Source: G965200765 sp965200765 (GTDB lineage: Bacteria; Pseudomonadota; Gammaproteobacteria; Arenicellales; JAJDZL01). Taken from it: a stretch of 64,000 bases of DNA. Positions 63,663-64,000 of the stretch are shown piece after piece. A program made the position numbers and the translations under genes. Positions within the stretch are counted from its first letter, which is position 1; each line of letters opens with the position of its first letter. The stretch spans positions 1,240,001 to 1,304,000 of the forward strand of contig OZ241380.1 in NCBI GenBank assembly GCA_965200765.1, in the 5' to 3' direction. Below the pieces are notes generated by a model. That model was not told the DNA's origin. It did no database searches and was given only the letters and a program-made list of their open reading frames with translations.

Positions 63663-64000
63663 ATGAGATCCTTGGCCGTTGATGCAATGGGGGGCGATTT
63701 CGGCATCGATGTCACAGTGCCGGCCTCCGTGGCAGTTCTGCAGGAATTGCCCGATGTAGAGATCGTTCTGGTCGGCGACCGTGACCGAATCGAAAACGTA
63801 CTTCGCAAACACTCTGGCAGTGCGTCAAGCCGACTCAGGGTACAGTATGCATCGGAAGAGGTCGAAATGAGCGATGCACCCGTTGATGCCTTGAAGAAAA
63901 AGCAGGATTCTTCCATGCACGTTGCATTGCGGCTGGTGAAAAGTGGCGAGGTTCAAGCTTGTGTAAGCGCTGGTAATACGGGTGCTTTGATGGCAACAGC
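63663..64000 (+). CDS. plsX: Phosphate acyltransferase PlsX, 3' end outside the window
   Basis: Makes acyl-phosphate from acyl-ACP for phospholipid synthesis. ATG 63663 opens MRSLAVDAMGGDFGIDVTVP, the family's N-terminus; then VEIVLVGDRDRIENVL, SEEVEMSDAPVDALKKKQDSSM and VQACVSAGNTGALMAT, the conserved PlsX run. The gene runs off the window. It is 81 bases after rpmF and probably in its transcript. Confidence 0.95.
   Translation, partial: MRSLAVDAMGGDFGIDVTVPASVAVLQELPDVEIVLVGDRDRIENVLRKHSGSASSRLRVQYASEEVEMSDAPVDALKKKQDSSMHVALRLVKSGEVQACVSAGNTGALMAT

Overview
The window reads as a chromosomal segment of a gammaproteobacterium. The order thrS-infC-rpmI-rplT-pheS-pheT-ihfA-merR-tRNA-Pro, the lepB-rnc-era-recO block, nlpD, hom-recJ, rne next to rluC, and maf/rpmF/plsX are all typical of that class. 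The housekeeping part is moderately AT-rich with short spacers. I cannot name the species. Two giant adhesin-like autotransporter genes, poly-G tracts and decayed insertion sequences would fit a host- or surface-associated bacterium, but that is inference.

Layout. (1) 1-15077: two tandem paralogous autotransporters built from about 113-residue Calx-beta repeats (12 complete repeats visible in the first, 19 in the second) with nearly identical C-terminal beta-barrels. They are separated by an IS1595-family transposase remnant and an AT-rich spacer holding an 11-G and a 14-G run. The 14-G run lies exactly where the signal peptide of the second gene should begin, in a frame one base off: a probable phase-variable switch. 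(2) 15078-16152: about 1 kb with no recognisable gene. (3) 16153-26659: a seven-gene catabolic operon (TPP enzyme, SDR, acyl-CoA dehydrogenase, fused indolepyruvate:ferredoxin oxidoreductase, glutaryl-CoA dehydrogenase, succinate-semialdehyde dehydrogenase, pdxH), convergent with nadB. (4) 28643-29923: an XRE regulator with a degenerate ImmA/IrrE-like domain in an AT-rich setting. (5) 30465-39267: lepB, rnc, era, recO, yggX, an A-type Fe-S carrier, an ATP-grasp ligase, tRNA-Asn, an aminotransferase and uvrB. (6) 39268-41590: an accessory island with a coiled-coil, membrane-anchored protein carrying perfect 54-bp repeats, flanked by two diverged direct repeats. (7) 41591-49196: tRNA-Val and the thrS to tRNA-Pro translation block. 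(8) 49271-52344: a glycine amidinotransferase, a YqaA-type membrane protein, nlpD and a Mth938-domain protein. (9) 52520-53010: a second IS1595 remnant. (10) 53364-64000: hom, recJ, a PolB-like exonuclease, rlmD, rne, rluC, a Rieske protein, maf, rpmF and the start of plsX.

The least ordinary material is the autotransporter pair with its poly-G switch, the repeat-flanked coiled-coil island with short palindromic elements shared with the autotransporter upstream region, the infC gene without a standard start codon, and the glycine amidinotransferase.
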